Assembly: GCA_016706865.1 (NCBI GenBank)
Contig: JADJIS010000002.1
Coordinates: 310,001 to 374,000 of the forward strand
Direction: 5' to 3'
Source: Bacteroidota bacterium
Lineage (GTDB): Bacteria; Bacteroidota; Bacteroidia; Chitinophagales; BACL12
Length of the DNA: 64,000 nucleotides
Under the pieces are notes generated by a model. It was not told the origin of the DNA, ran no database searches, and saw only the letters and a program-made list of their open reading frames with translations. Within the stretch, counting starts at the first letter, position 1. Each line of letters begins with the position of its first letter. This document shows positions 17,080 through 26,169 of this stretch, piece after piece. A program made the position numbers and the translations under genes.

Positions 17080-19341
17080 TTAATCACCTCCAAAGGTTTT
17101 CGTAAACTTAACCGTAAACGCCTGATTATTAATATAAGGTAGTTTAGGATCCAATCTTGTACGGTAATTATTTATTCCCTGATTAATTACAATAAAAAGA
17201 TCAGTTCCTTCCTTTGGATTATAACGGAATCTAATGTTTGTGCTGGTTTGTTGACTGAGATCGTCGAATTGAAAATAGGTTTTGAGAGAATATCTTGTAG
17301 TGAAATTATATACCAATCCTAAACGAATTAAATTGCTTTCATATAAAGTATTTTTATCTTCGGCGAGATATTTTTCAAAGGTGATATGATTGTATTCGTA
17401 GGTGAGGGATAAATTAAAATGTTTATTCACCCAATAGGTGATATCAGGTTGAACATATAAACGGTCGCCTCCGTAAAATCCACCGTAGGTAGTATAAATG
17501 GATGCAGTATAGTTAGATTGTTGGGGTGAGACGAGCGTGATCGCTGTATTAAATGTTTGATATACTCCGGCGGAAATTGCATTGCGATCGTCCAGCTCCC
17601 AATCGAAAAACAAAGAATCCTGTTTAAATTCTATAATGGAAATATCGATCGCCGCACCACTCTTAAAATTAATTCCGGTGTAAAGATCATCGGCAATAGT
17701 TTCGGCACCACCATTTTCTATTTTCCATCTGTATTTATTAAAGGTGGAAATATAAAAATAATTTAATAGTTTGCTGTTCTTTAAATTCCATTGATATTTA
17801 AGTGTACCTTTTACGGAACCGTAATCATTGTCATCCAGATAACCCATAACGGGATTCAAATGCTGACCAACAAGATCTAAAGTGGCATTATAAATAAATC
17901 CCTTTGTTGCAGATTGAAAAAATCCGGTATGAAAATATAAACTCTCTAAAAGATCGGGAGTTTCAAAATTGTCTAAGGTATTTATCAAGCCCCCTTCAAT
18001 GGTAAATTGTTGATTTAATCTTTTAACAAAATCAATTCCAAACGATTGATTTGATAATGCCGAAGTATCGGTATTGACTCTGTTGCAAACAATTGCGCCA
18101 ACAAAACTTCCAAGGGAATCAATATCACGGCGTGTTCGCAGGACAGTAAAATTATGCGGTGAAATTCCGACGGAGGATACACCTTTTGTCTGCATATTTA
18201 ATGCGCCAATTTGCCAGTCGTTTACTTTTCCTGTAAGACGTACTCCGCCAATGATTGGTACAATAACTCCGTTTTCATTTCCAATTCTTCTTGTAATAAA
18301 TAATTCGTTTCCGGATGGAAAACCAAAACTTAACTGATTTGCGGATTCCAGAAAAAAACTTCTCTTTTCGGGAAGATTTACTTCATATTTCGAAAGATTA
18401 ATAATTCTGTCGTCAACTTCCGCTTGTGCAAAATCGGTATTAATTGTGAGGTCGAGGGTTAAATTTTTAGAGAGACCATATTTTGCATCCACCCCTATAT
18501 TACTCACAATTTTATCCAGCGTTTCATTTTCAAAAAAATGTTTACGCGTCATAAAATTGGAATTTTTTTCATATGCTGTACCCTCAGCATTTAAAACATT
18601 TTCTTCATAATAATTTGCAATAATATAGGGACTGATATACAATGGATTTCTGCTTTTCAGATCACGGAAAACAATTTCCCTCGCATAAGAAATATTTGTC
18701 CAGGTATTTTCTGTATTCGGATCACATTTAGGAAAAGTGATTAATTCATTTTTTCTTTTAATTAAACGTGCAATCCTGAAACCCATTAAAACTTCTTCTT
18801 TTTGTTCGAAACGAAGCGAGGAAAATGGAATTCTGTATTCCGTGGAATATCCAAAATCGCCAACATAGGTCCGCGCTTCCCAAAATGTGTTATATGAATC
18901 ATTTAATCCCCCACCATCTTGCGTAACCTGGGCATCCCAACGGGCATCCAAAGTATTAGCGACAAAATTTAGTCCTGTAATTTTATCGTGGTATGGATCT
19001 ATAATAAATGCTGTTCCATCATCCTGTCCCAACGGAAAATCGCGTTCCATTTCAAGCCGAATCATTTTGTCGGCTTCAGAATCAAAGGAAGTAATTGCAA
19101 CAAACAGATAGGTATCATTATATATAATACGCACTTCCGTTCTTTCTGTCGGAGCCGCACCAGGGTCAGGACCTTCCTGCATAAAATCCGTTTCAACTGG
19201 TGTTAGTAACCATTCTGCTTCGTCTACAACTCCGTCAAGCGTTATATCTTTTTCAGTTCTGTATGGCTAATAAGGAGCCTGTGCCTGCAAAATACAGAGA
19301 TTGGAAATTGTAAAAACGAAGGAAAAAAGAGCGGCTTTCAT
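17080..19341 (-). pseudogene. DUF5916 outer-membrane protein gene with an in-frame amber codon
   Basis: The intact frame is 753 codons from ATG 19341, interrupted only by TAG at 19267-19269 (codon 25). Codons 1-24 encode a signal peptide (MKAALFSFVF ... ILQAQAPY). Immediately after the TAG the expected N-terminus of the family continues (RTEKDITLDGVVDEAEWLL), then a CBM9-like domain and the DUF5916 beta-barrel ending FTVKFTKTFGGD. Re-initiation at the internal ATG 19182 would yield 700 residues without signal peptide, unlikely to reach the outer membrane. One substitution (for example AAG to TAG) would explain it. It may be a recent nonsense mutation, strain variation, a sequencing error or readthrough. 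DUF5916 proteins are barrel-like, often beside transport or peptidase genes; function unclear. Confidence 0.8.
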
Positions 19342-19439
19342 AATTTTCGGAAAAATAAGTAATTTTTTTTGATGCCCGAAATACTTGATTTTACTGCATT
19401 TTAACAAAATATAACACCTGCTACCTGTAAAAACCTGCT

Positions 19440-19478
19440 ACTATGTATTGCATAGTTCAAAGTTATACCATAGCTTTG
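19440..19478 (+). promoter_or_regulatory. Promoter and operator of the PadR-PspC operon
   Basis: TAGCTTTG at 19471-19478 is the -7 box and ATTG at 19447-19450 the probable -33 box, 20 bases apart. ACTATG-TATTG-CATAGT (19440-19456) is a perfect 6-bp inverted repeat covering the -33 box; a further half-site CCATAG overlaps the -7 box. Placement suits PadR autorepression. The -7 box ends four bases before ATG 19483, predicting a leaderless mRNA. Confidence 0.65.
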
Positions 19479-19482
19479 CATC

Positions 19483-19821
19483 ATGAATGTAGAAAATGCC
19501 CAGGCTCAAATGCGAAAGGGTGTGCTGGAGTTCTGTATACTGGCCATAATAAGTGAGGGGGAAATTTATCCTTCGGATGTGATTAGCAGATTAAAAGAAA
19601 GTAATCTGCTGGTTGCGGAAGGAACAGTTTATCCTTTGCTCAACCGGCTAAAAACGATGGAACTTCTCAGTTACAAATGGGTGGAAAGTAATTCGGGTCC
19701 ACCCCGCAAATATTATCAGTTAACTGATAAAGGCAAACTTTTTTTAACCGAACTCAATAAAACATGGCTCGAATTATCGAATGCCGTATCTATAAACTCA
19801 AAACATTTAAACACAATTTAA
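19483..19821 (+). CDS. PadR family transcriptional regulator
   Basis: 112 residues. MRKGVLEFCILAIISEGEIYPSDVI, then VAEGTVYPLLNRLKTMELL and SNSGPPRKYYQLTDKGK, are the helix-turn-helix and wing of the PadR family, a short single-domain member. One base separates its stop from the PspC gene, a pairing common in Bacteroidota, where PadR is expected to repress the stress-responsive PspC-domain protein. The inverted repeat over the promoter is the likely binding site. The start is set by the family N-terminus and by the -7 box just upstream. Confidence 0.87.
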   Translation: MNVENAQAQMRKGVLEFCILAIISEGEIYPSDVISRLKESNLLVAEGTVYPLLNRLKTMELLSYKWVESNSGPPRKYYQLTDKGKLFLTELNKTWLELSNAVSINSKHLNTI

Positions 19822-19822
19822 C

Positions 19823-21454
19823 ATGAACAAGTTATTATATGTAAATATCGGCGGCTTGGTTTTTCAGATAGACGAAACCGCTTATAAAAAATTAGATACT
19901 TATTTAAACAGTATCAGAAAAAAGTATACTTCCACACCGGATGGTGACGAGATCATTAAGGACATTGAAGATCGAATTGCTGAATTATTCACCGAAAAGG
20001 TTGGTGAACGCGGAGCTATTACGGATAATTATGTAGATGAGATAATTACCATAATGGGAAAGCCGGAAGATTATGAGGAAGAAATTCCAACTCCACACTA
20101 TAATAATTCGAATACGCAGGAAAAAAAATCTGGCGGGTCTAAATTTTATCGCGACAAAGAACACAATGTTTTAGGAGGTGTATGCTCAGGATTTGCCGCA
20201 AAATTTAATGTGGATTCTTTATGGATTCGACTTGCTTTTTTAATTGCCTTCTTTTTTGCAGGAACAGGATTGTTATTATATATTATTTTATGGATAATAA
20301 TTCCCGAAGCAAAAACAACCGCAGAGAAATTGGAAATGCGCGGTGAAAAAGTTGATATCAGCAATATCGAAAAAACAATTAAAGATGGTGCAAAACAATT
20401 TACTACCAAAGTAAATGAATTTGGAGAAGAGGTTAAACAAACTTTTTCACGTGAGAATATCGACAAGTCAAAAAAAAACGCCGGTGATTTCATAGAAGGA
20501 TTTGCACAAACCATAAAACCCGCCGTGCAAACAGTAGCGAAAATATTTGTAGGAGGAGTTTTAATTTTTAGCTTATTAATTGTTGTAGTTATTATTGTTG
20601 AATTATTCAGCAACTGGGGAGATCCATTTTCGGAGATAGACTTTTTGGGTAACCAGATAATGGCAGGAAGCAATCAGGCGTGGCTTTTGGTGGCATCTGC
20701 CTTAGCTCTGGTAATTATTCCTTTGCTCGGTTTAATTTTCTCCAGTGTAAAATATTTGGTTGGTATTAAAAAGAAAACCAGATATGTAAGTGGTGGACTT
20801 GGATTATTATGGACAGTGTGTTTATTTATCGTAATTTATTTGGGAATTACCATAGGAAAAGAATTCAGGGTAGAAGGAGAAGTAAGTAATAAAATGGATA
20901 TTGCTCAACCGGCAAATAATACTTTGTATGTGCAATTGAATGACAACGATTCCGACTATTACAAAACGAAAACAGGATATAGTTTTGATTCTGATTCAAA
21001 ACATGGTAAACACATAATAAAAAAGGATTTTTGGGAAGATAATCACGACTGGGGATATATCAACGTTGAAGAAAATTCGTATGCATTTCACCGAATAGAG
21101 GTGGAATTTGAAAAAAGTACCGACACTAATTTTGTAGTGCTGATAAATAAAATTGCAAAGGGACATGACCGATTAGATGCAAAAGAAAATGCACAAAATT
21201 GTACATTTTTTATCGTTCAGTCAGGAGATTCACTTTTAACCATTCCATCCGTGATAAAATTAAATGATATGGAACAATGGCGCGATCAACAGGTATATAT
21301 TACTATTCGGGTACCAATGGATAAATATGTGCAAATAAATAAAAACCTGGAGTATTGTCTGGATGATAATGAATATACCTCCGATTTAAAGTATATCGAA
21401 TTATATGACACTAAACTTCGGATGACCAGTGGAGGATTAAAACCGGTTTTATAG
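19823..21454 (+). CDS. PspC-domain membrane protein of the PadR operon
   Basis: 543 residues. The cytosolic N-terminus (1-90, MNKLLYVNIGGLVFQIDE to IMGKPEDYEEE) resembles the anti-sigma/PspC-adaptor region of Bacteroidota homologs. The PspC domain follows (about 105-165: KFYRDKEHNVLGGVCSGFAA, then membrane helix LAFLIAFFFAGTGLLLYIIL). Three further helices lie near 235, 285 and 325. The C-terminal 190 residues form a periplasmic beta-rich domain. It probably senses or buffers membrane stress, as PspC does in the phage-shock response. It is co-transcribed with PadR (one base gap). It ends in TAG, a rare stop in this window. Confidence 0.85.
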   Translation: MNKLLYVNIGGLVFQIDETAYKKLDTYLNSIRKKYTSTPDGDEIIKDIEDRIAELFTEKVGERGAITDNYVDEIITIMGKPEDYEEEIPTPHYNNSNTQEKKSGGSKFYRDKEHNVLGGVCSGFAAKFNVDSLWIRLAFLIAFFFAGTGLLLYIILWIIIPEAKTTAEKLEMRGEKVDISNIEKTIKDGAKQFTTKVNEFGEEVKQTFSRENIDKSKKNAGDFIEGFAQTIKPAVQTVAKIFVGGVLIFSLLIVVVIIVELFSNWGDPFSEIDFLGNQIMAGSNQAWLLVASALALVIIPLLGLIFSSVKYLVGIKKKTRYVSGGLGLLWTVCLFIVIYLGITIGKEFRVEGEVSNKMDIAQPANNTLYVQLNDNDSDYYKTKTGYSFDSDSKHGKHIIKKDFWEDNHDWGYINVEENSYAFHRIEVEFEKSTDTNFVVLINKIAKGHDRLDAKENAQNCTFFIVQSGDSLLTIPSVIKLNDMEQWRDQQVYITIRVPMDKYVQINKNLEYCLDDNEYTSDLKYIELYDTKLRMTSGGLKPVL

Positions 21455-21480
21455 GCGAACCGGTTTGCAAGGAAAAGGCA

Positions 21481-21518
21481 ATCGTAAAAAATATTTACTA
21501 ATTTTAAATTTTTACGAT
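21481..21518 (+). promoter_or_regulatory. Perfect 10-bp inverted repeat abutting a start codon
   Basis: ATCGTAAAAA (21481-21490) and TTTTTACGAT (21509-21518) form perfect arms around an 18-base spacer, ending one base before ATG 21520. The spacer contains TAATTTTA, one mismatch from a -7 box. It could be an operator over a promoter or an mRNA hairpin that hides the start. Confidence 0.45.
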
Positions 21519-21519
21519 T

Positions 21520-22035
21520 ATGAACATTAATTCAGCACATTGGCATTTATTGCTAAACCACTTTCCCATCATACTTAGTGTGATCGGAACAGGATTTATA
21601 GTTGCATCCTTTATTTTTAAAAAGCAACATCTGAAATTCGCAAGTCTGCTGCTTATCATTCTGGCAGCAGCTTTCACCATACCTGCATTTGCAACCGGCG
21701 AACCTGCAGAAGAACAGGTGGAAGAAATTTCGGGAGTTACCCATGAGGCAATTCACGAACACGAAGAAATTGCCGAAAAAGGAAGAATTGTAATTTTTAT
21801 TACCGGCGGGTTGGCATTTATAACACTTTTATTATTGCACTTTAAAAAGAAATCTGTTCAGATGTTTATGATTCTCACCTTATTAGCCTCCGCAGGTTCT
21901 GCCGGAATTTTAAGTTATGTGGGTTATACCGGAGGAGAAATAAGACATAGTGAAATAAGGGGAGATTTTAATTTTGGAAAAAAGGATAAACCGGCAAAAG
22001 AAACCAATATTCCAGTGGTTGAGGATGATGATTGA
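21520..22035 (+). CDS. DUF2231-like four-helix membrane protein
   Basis: 171 residues with four membrane helices (about 9-29, 37-57, 85-105, 113-133). The opening HWHLLLNHFPIILSVIGTG, with histidines flanking the first helix, and a second cluster THEAIHEHEEIAEKG before helix 3 are typical of DUF2231-type proteins, in which the histidines may bind heme or metal. The tail is charged (KKDKPAKETNIPVVEDDD). It lies 65 bases after the PspC gene but behind an inverted repeat, so it probably has its own control. The biochemical role is not known. Confidence 0.7.
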   Translation: MNINSAHWHLLLNHFPIILSVIGTGFIVASFIFKKQHLKFASLLLIILAAAFTIPAFATGEPAEEQVEEISGVTHEAIHEHEEIAEKGRIVIFITGGLAFITLLLLHFKKKSVQMFMILTLLASAGSAGILSYVGYTGGEIRHSEIRGDFNFGKKDKPAKETNIPVVEDDD

Positions 22036-22045
22036 AACTTTATAG

Positions 22046-22053
22046 TATATTTG
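22046..22053 (+). promoter_or_regulatory. -7 promoter box of the small barrel-protein gene
   Basis: TATATTTG fits TAnnTTTG and lies 21 bases before ATG 22075; no clear -33 box is seen 20 bases upstream. Confidence 0.45.
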
Positions 22054-22074
22054 GTATAAATAAAATTCCTCTTT

Positions 22075-22713
22075 ATGAAATCCTGCGTACTTACCTTTGT
22101 TCTTGTTGTTTGTGTTTTATCCGGAATAAAAAGTCAAACGATAGGGTTAAAAATTAATCCGATCGCTACAACAACAAATTTTAGCGAAGAGTATGGATGG
22201 GGCTTTGGAAGCGGAATTTTTTACGATCACAATATCTATAAACGGCTTGGTTTCAGTAGCGGAATATTTTTTACACAGCTCCGGGAAGTTTACATCAATG
22301 TATTTTGCTGGTCTGATTTAGAACATATTTGTCCGAATAAAGTAGACGAGCGATATGATATCATTGAAATACCCATCAACCTTTCTTTAGATTTTTCCAA
22401 TGCCGTAGACAGCAAATGGAAGTTTTTAGCATATACCGGGTTTTCTTATGGTTTTGTAGTCAATAAAGATATAATTTCTTATTACGATGATTACAAATTA
22501 TTTTACGAAGAAAACGACTACAACAAACACCTGTTTTTCTTTAATGCAGGATGTGAAATACGACATACTATTAATAAAAAAATTGTTTTATCATTAGGAA
22601 GTCAATACCAATTTATAAAACCTGAGCTTGATTCATATGAGTGGATGCAGAGTTGTAATATTTATTTTAAGGCGGGTGTGAATTTAGATGCGATAAAAGC
22701 TAATAATCAATAA
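22075..22713 (+). CDS. Secreted outer-membrane beta-barrel protein, PorT-like
   Basis: 212 residues with a signal peptide (1-20, ends GIKSQ). The rest is alternating strand with aromatic girdles (GWGFGSGIFYDHNIY, LGFSSGIFFTQLREV, KIVLSLGSQYQFIKPEL) and begins TIGLKINP, the usual form of small 8-strand outer-membrane beta-barrel proteins of the PorT or OmpW type in Bacteroidota. Two cysteines in FCWSDLEHICPNK may form a loop disulfide. No specific function can be assigned. It has its own promoter, and REP-like palindromes start just after its stop. Confidence 0.72.
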   Translation: MKSCVLTFVLVVCVLSGIKSQTIGLKINPIATTTNFSEEYGWGFGSGIFYDHNIYKRLGFSSGIFFTQLREVYINVFCWSDLEHICPNKVDERYDIIEIPINLSLDFSNAVDSKWKFLAYTGFSYGFVVNKDIISYYDDYKLFYEENDYNKHLFFFNAGCEIRHTINKKIVLSLGSQYQFIKPELDSYEWMQSCNIYFKAGVNLDAIKANNQ

Positions 22714-22730
22714 TTTTCATATGCTCGCAC

Positions 22731-23076
22731 GCCATGGTTGGTGTGGAGTGGTTGGTGTGCCGTGGTTGGTGTGCCGTGGTTGGTGTTGTTCACCAACCAC
22801 ATTCACGCATGGGAGGACATATGTTCCGGCTAACAACTAACCCCGCACGCCGTGGTAGGTGTTATTCACCAACCACCTGGGACGCGTGATGCTACGGCCA
22901 AATTTTGGTGTGCCGTGGTTGGTGTTGTTCACCAACCACATTCACGCATGGGAGGACATATGCTCCGGCTAACAACTAACCCCGCACGCCGTGGTTGGTG
23001 TTTTTCACCAACCACCTGGGACGCGTGATGTTACGGCCAAATTTTGGTGCCGTGGTTGGTGTTGTTCACCAACCAC
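22731..23076. repeat. REP-like palindrome cluster upstream of the RAYT gene
   Basis: Five palindromes of the form GTGGTTGGTG-5 bases-CACCAACCAC lie at 22776-22800, 22852-22876 (one mismatch), 22915-22939, 22991-23015 and 23052-23076, after partial half-units from 22731. They alternate with two kinds of linker, one around GCATGGGAGGACATATG and one around GGGACGCGTGATG. The set forms a 139-bp tandem duplication (22772-22910 and 22911-23049) plus a partial third copy. This is the alternating arrangement of bacterial interspersed mosaic elements. The GC-rich composition contrasts with the flanking AT-rich DNA. The whole gene-free stretch 22714-23175 is this cluster plus an AT-rich tail. Confidence 0.85.
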
Positions 23077-23175
23077 CTAGGACGCGTGATTATACGGCCA
23101 AATTCTACGCAATAATTTAATATATAAAAAATTAATCACTATTTTTATCATATTGTTTAACCCTAATAAACGTTT

Positions 23176-23712
23176 ATGCCCTTTTACAATCCCTTTTTAC
23201 AGGAATACACCATTCCTTTATTTTTTTCCACCTCCACTATTTTAAATTGGAAACCGCTGCTTGCAAAAGATGGAAATAAAAATATCATCATTTCCAGTTG
23301 GCGACATCTGGTAGAAACAAAAAGAATTAATATGTACGGATTTGTAATTATGCCGACACATATTCATTCTATTTTTTCAATATGTGAAAATCAATTAATG
23401 AAAGATGTTCAAAGAGATTTTGGAAAATTCACAGCAAAACAATTAATATTAAAAATACATTTGGATGAAACTCTTTTCATTGAAGAATATAAATCAACAC
23501 AAAAGGACAGAAAATATCAGATCTGGGAAAGAAGACCATTAGCAATTCCAATTTATAACGATAAAACATTTTATCAGAAATTGAATTATATTCATTGCAA
23601 TCCCTGCAGTGCAAAATGGAACCTCGCAAATACTCCACAAGAATATCTATATAGCAGCGCGAAATTTTACGAAACGGGAATTGACGATTGGGGGTTTTTG
23701 ACATCCATGTAA
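23176..23712 (+). CDS. REP-associated tyrosine transposase (RAYT, Y1/HUH)
   Basis: 178 residues. GFVIMPTHIHSIFSI carries the HUH motif (H62-I-H64), and LNYIHCNPCSAKWNLAN with YLYSSAKFYETG matches the RAYT C-terminal core; Y138 in NYIHCNP is the likely catalytic tyrosine. The family cuts and joins single-stranded DNA at REP palindromes. It is flanked on the left by five GTGGTTGGTG palindromes and on the right, 13 bases past its stop, by one in the opposite orientation (loop AACAA rather than TTGTT). That is the expected layout of a RAYT with its cognate REPs. Full length for the family and no internal stop, so it may be active. Confidence 0.88.
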   Translation: MPFYNPFLQEYTIPLFFSTSTILNWKPLLAKDGNKNIIISSWRHLVETKRINMYGFVIMPTHIHSIFSICENQLMKDVQRDFGKFTAKQLILKIHLDETLFIEEYKSTQKDRKYQIWERRPLAIPIYNDKTFYQKLNYIHCNPCSAKWNLANTPQEYLYSSAKFYETGIDDWGFLTSM

Positions 23713-23725
23713 GTCACTCCCGAAT

Positions 23726-23750
23726 GTGGTTGGTGAACAACACCAACCAC
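23726..23750. repeat. Inverted REP palindrome downstream of RAYT
   Basis: GTGGTTGGTG-AACAA-CACCAACCAC, perfect 10-bp arms; the loop is the complement of the upstream copies, so this unit is reversed and closes the RAYT element on the right. Confidence 0.85.
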
Positions 23751-23818
23751 GGCGTAAGAGGAAGAGTATTAATTAATTGGCGGGATATTATTATTTTTGG
23801 ACTACAAATCCACAGCTT

Positions 23819-25849
23819 ATGCATGTCAAAATTATTATTGTTGCATTAATTTGTAATCTATTCCTTACGAATTTTTGCTATTCTCAATTTGGTGAACTTG
23901 ATTCCACTTTTAGTTTGGATGGTTATGCAGCATATACCATGGTGGATGAATGTAACGATGTAATTGCGCAGCCCGATGGCAAAATTTTGGTGGGAGGTTA
24001 TTCCTATTCCGCTTTTGGCGGTAAAGCTTCATTGGTAAGATTTTTGGCAAACGGCGATGTAGACACCGGGTTTGGACTCTCCGGAAAGACCACCGCTTCA
24101 AATGGCACTGGAGATGGTGATAATGAGCTAAACGCTATTGCACTTCAACCCGATGGTAAAATAATTACTGTAGGTTTTGGAGATTATTCATTTGACAATA
24201 CTGGAATTTCTGTATTGCGATTTTTACCAAATGGATTTTTGGATGCCAGTTTTAGTGGCGACGGTAAGGTGATGACAGATATTTATGCTGATGAGGATTA
24301 TGCCTATGATGTTGCTGTTCAGGCAGACGGTAAGATCGTTGTTACTGGTAGCGCCTGGAATGTTGATGATAATGAATTTTTCGTGGTTCGATATAATACA
24401 GATGGAAGTCTCGATACAGAATTTGGCACAGGAGGAATCGTAACAACTGCCATGGGAATAAGATCTTGTTATGCAAATGCTTTGAAAATACAACCTGACG
24501 GAAAAATTGTTGTATGTGGAGTTTATGAATATTTATTTGAAGATTTTATGGTAGTTAGATATAATGTTAATGGCAGCTTAGATAGTACTTTTGGTGGAGA
24601 TGGAATTGTAACTACAAGTATTCAAGAGCCCGATTTAGCGTTTGATCTAGCGATTCAGGAAGATGGTAAAATCATTGTTTGTGGCAAAACAAGGCTTGGA
24701 GCAGCCTGGTCTTTCGGATTGGTAAGGTATAATACCGATGGTACACTTGACGTAAGTTTTGATACTGATGGCATGGTAATCACGGGATTTGGCTCATATT
24801 CCGATTTCGCACAAGCAGTTAATATCCAAGGGGATGGAAAAATAATTGCAGGGGGAGTGTATAATTATAATGATTTAAATTCTGATTTTGCAATTGCACG
24901 ATATTTAACAAATGGAAGTCTGGATGTTACTTTTTCGGGAGACGGAAAACAAATTTCAGATCTGAATGTAGTAATCAATGGAAATTACATTACCGGTATG
25001 GATATTTTACCCGATGGTAAGTTAATTGCAGCAGGAGGATACACTGATTTTATAGTTGCAAAATACACAACGGGTTATGTGCCATGCGAGATCCTTACAA
25101 ATATTACCACAGACGGACCAACAAATTTTTGTGCCGGAAGTTCTGTGATATTAAATGCTGTTTATGATTCAACCTATACCTATCAATGGTTTAAAAATGG
25201 TACGGCAATAGTAGGTGCTATAAGTCAAACATATAATGCAAATACAACAGGGAATTATTCCGTGAATATTGGAAACGGAATTTGTTTTGCATCTTCCGAT
25301 ACTGTAAATGTAATTAAATATCCCAAACCAAATCCTTCAATCATAAATATAGATCCAACTAATGATCTTTGTTTTGACCCTTCCATCAAATTAAAGACTT
25401 CGAATGTAATGGGGTATACCTACCAATGGTATAATGGTGCATCTCCAATAGCAGGAGCAACCTCCAATGTTTATATGGCAACGGAAACCGGAAATATAAA
25501 AGTTCGCGCAACTACAGCTTTTGGTTGTAGTAAACCGTCAACTCCATATTCCATAATTAATAGTTGTAAACTAGCAAATAAGGATTTTTCTGAACTTTTG
25601 ATTTACCCCAATCCAATAGAAGATTTATTAAATATAAACCTCCAATTTTCTTCCCCTCAAACAGGAATCTCTAAAATTAAAATTTATAATATGTTTGGAG
25701 AAGTGGTTTATCATGATCAATTTGAATTGAAATACGAAAACCAAATTCAAAGTAAATTGTTGTTACAATCCTTGCCAAATGGTATTTATATTTTTGAAAT
25801 AATATTCGCAGATAATATTATAGCGGAACAATTTGTTATTGCTCGTTAA
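23819..25849 (+). CDS. Delta-60 repeat T9SS-secreted protein
   Basis: 676 residues from ATG 23819, chosen because it begins the signal peptide MHVKIIIVALICNLFL; an upstream TTG in frame at 23777 is not needed. Seven Delta-60 repeats follow to about residue 420, each with an xQPDGKIxxxG core and an NGSLDxxFGxDG turn; they are predicted to form a beta-propeller-like surface domain. Two Ig-like segments follow (YQWFKNGTAIVGA, YQWYNGASPIAGA), then a T9SS sorting domain (LIYPNPIEDLLNINL). Probably a surface or secreted protein; the ligand is unknown. A paralog without Ig segments lies at 42005-43570. It is bracketed by REP palindromes at 23726 and 25857. Confidence 0.83.
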   Translation: MHVKIIIVALICNLFLTNFCYSQFGELDSTFSLDGYAAYTMVDECNDVIAQPDGKILVGGYSYSAFGGKASLVRFLANGDVDTGFGLSGKTTASNGTGDGDNELNAIALQPDGKIITVGFGDYSFDNTGISVLRFLPNGFLDASFSGDGKVMTDIYADEDYAYDVAVQADGKIVVTGSAWNVDDNEFFVVRYNTDGSLDTEFGTGGIVTTAMGIRSCYANALKIQPDGKIVVCGVYEYLFEDFMVVRYNVNGSLDSTFGGDGIVTTSIQEPDLAFDLAIQEDGKIIVCGKTRLGAAWSFGLVRYNTDGTLDVSFDTDGMVITGFGSYSDFAQAVNIQGDGKIIAGGVYNYNDLNSDFAIARYLTNGSLDVTFSGDGKQISDLNVVINGNYITGMDILPDGKLIAAGGYTDFIVAKYTTGYVPCEILTNITTDGPTNFCAGSSVILNAVYDSTYTYQWFKNGTAIVGAISQTYNANTTGNYSVNIGNGICFASSDTVNVIKYPKPNPSIINIDPTNDLCFDPSIKLKTSNVMGYTYQWYNGASPIAGATSNVYMATETGNIKVRATTAFGCSKPSTPYSIINSCKLANKDFSELLIYPNPIEDLLNINLQFSSPQTGISKIKIYNMFGEVVYHDQFELKYENQIQSKLLLQSLPNGIYIFEIIFADNIIAEQFVIAR

Positions 25850-25856
25850 TTTACGA

Positions 25857-25903
25857 ATGCCGTGGCCGGTGTTTTTCACCATGAAAAACACCAACCACGG
25901 CAT
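25857..25903. repeat. Long REP-related palindrome
   Basis: Arms of 22 bases (25857-25878 and 25882-25903) match at 20 positions around a 3-base centre. The sequence ATGCCGTGG..GGTGTTTTTCA carries the same GTGG/GGTG core as the REP units at 22776-23750, with CC for TT in the left arm. Confidence 0.8.
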
Positions 25904-25982
25904 ACCAGCAGATTACGTTACGATGCAATTTATTGAATATACTCTAAAACATACTCAAAAGAATCTTCACATCACCCCATTT

Positions 25983-26093
25983 TTTTATCCTTTTTTATCC
26001 GCCATACCCGTGCCATTCGTATATCCCTTTTTTCCCTAACTTTTATCCTTTTTTATCCGCCAAATCCGCGTCATCCGCGTTCCCCTTTTTTTC
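25983..26093. repeat. Pyrimidine-rich direct repeats (ATCCGCGTCATCCGCG type)
   Basis: TTTTATCC, a T run and ATCCGCCA occur twice (25983-26003 and 26041-26062), followed by AATCCGCGTCATCCG at 26063. A 31-base copy of the latter, one base different, lies at 58526-58556. Together with the palindrome at 25857 this accounts for the gene-free stretch 25850-26169. Confidence 0.6.
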
Positions 26094-26169
26094 TCCTCAA
26101 TTGCTTTTATTCCATTTTATACCGTATATCCCAAAAATTCCCTAATTTAGTATTCCATTCGCCGAGCCT

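Noticed and set aside
20146..20673. 175-codon minus-strand frame
   Set aside because: Antisense to the PspC gene, whose family assignment is clear; composition of the antisense product is not protein-like.
22731..23076. Palindrome cluster as a CRISPR array
   Set aside because: Linkers between palindromes are themselves repeated (139-bp period), which spacers would not be.
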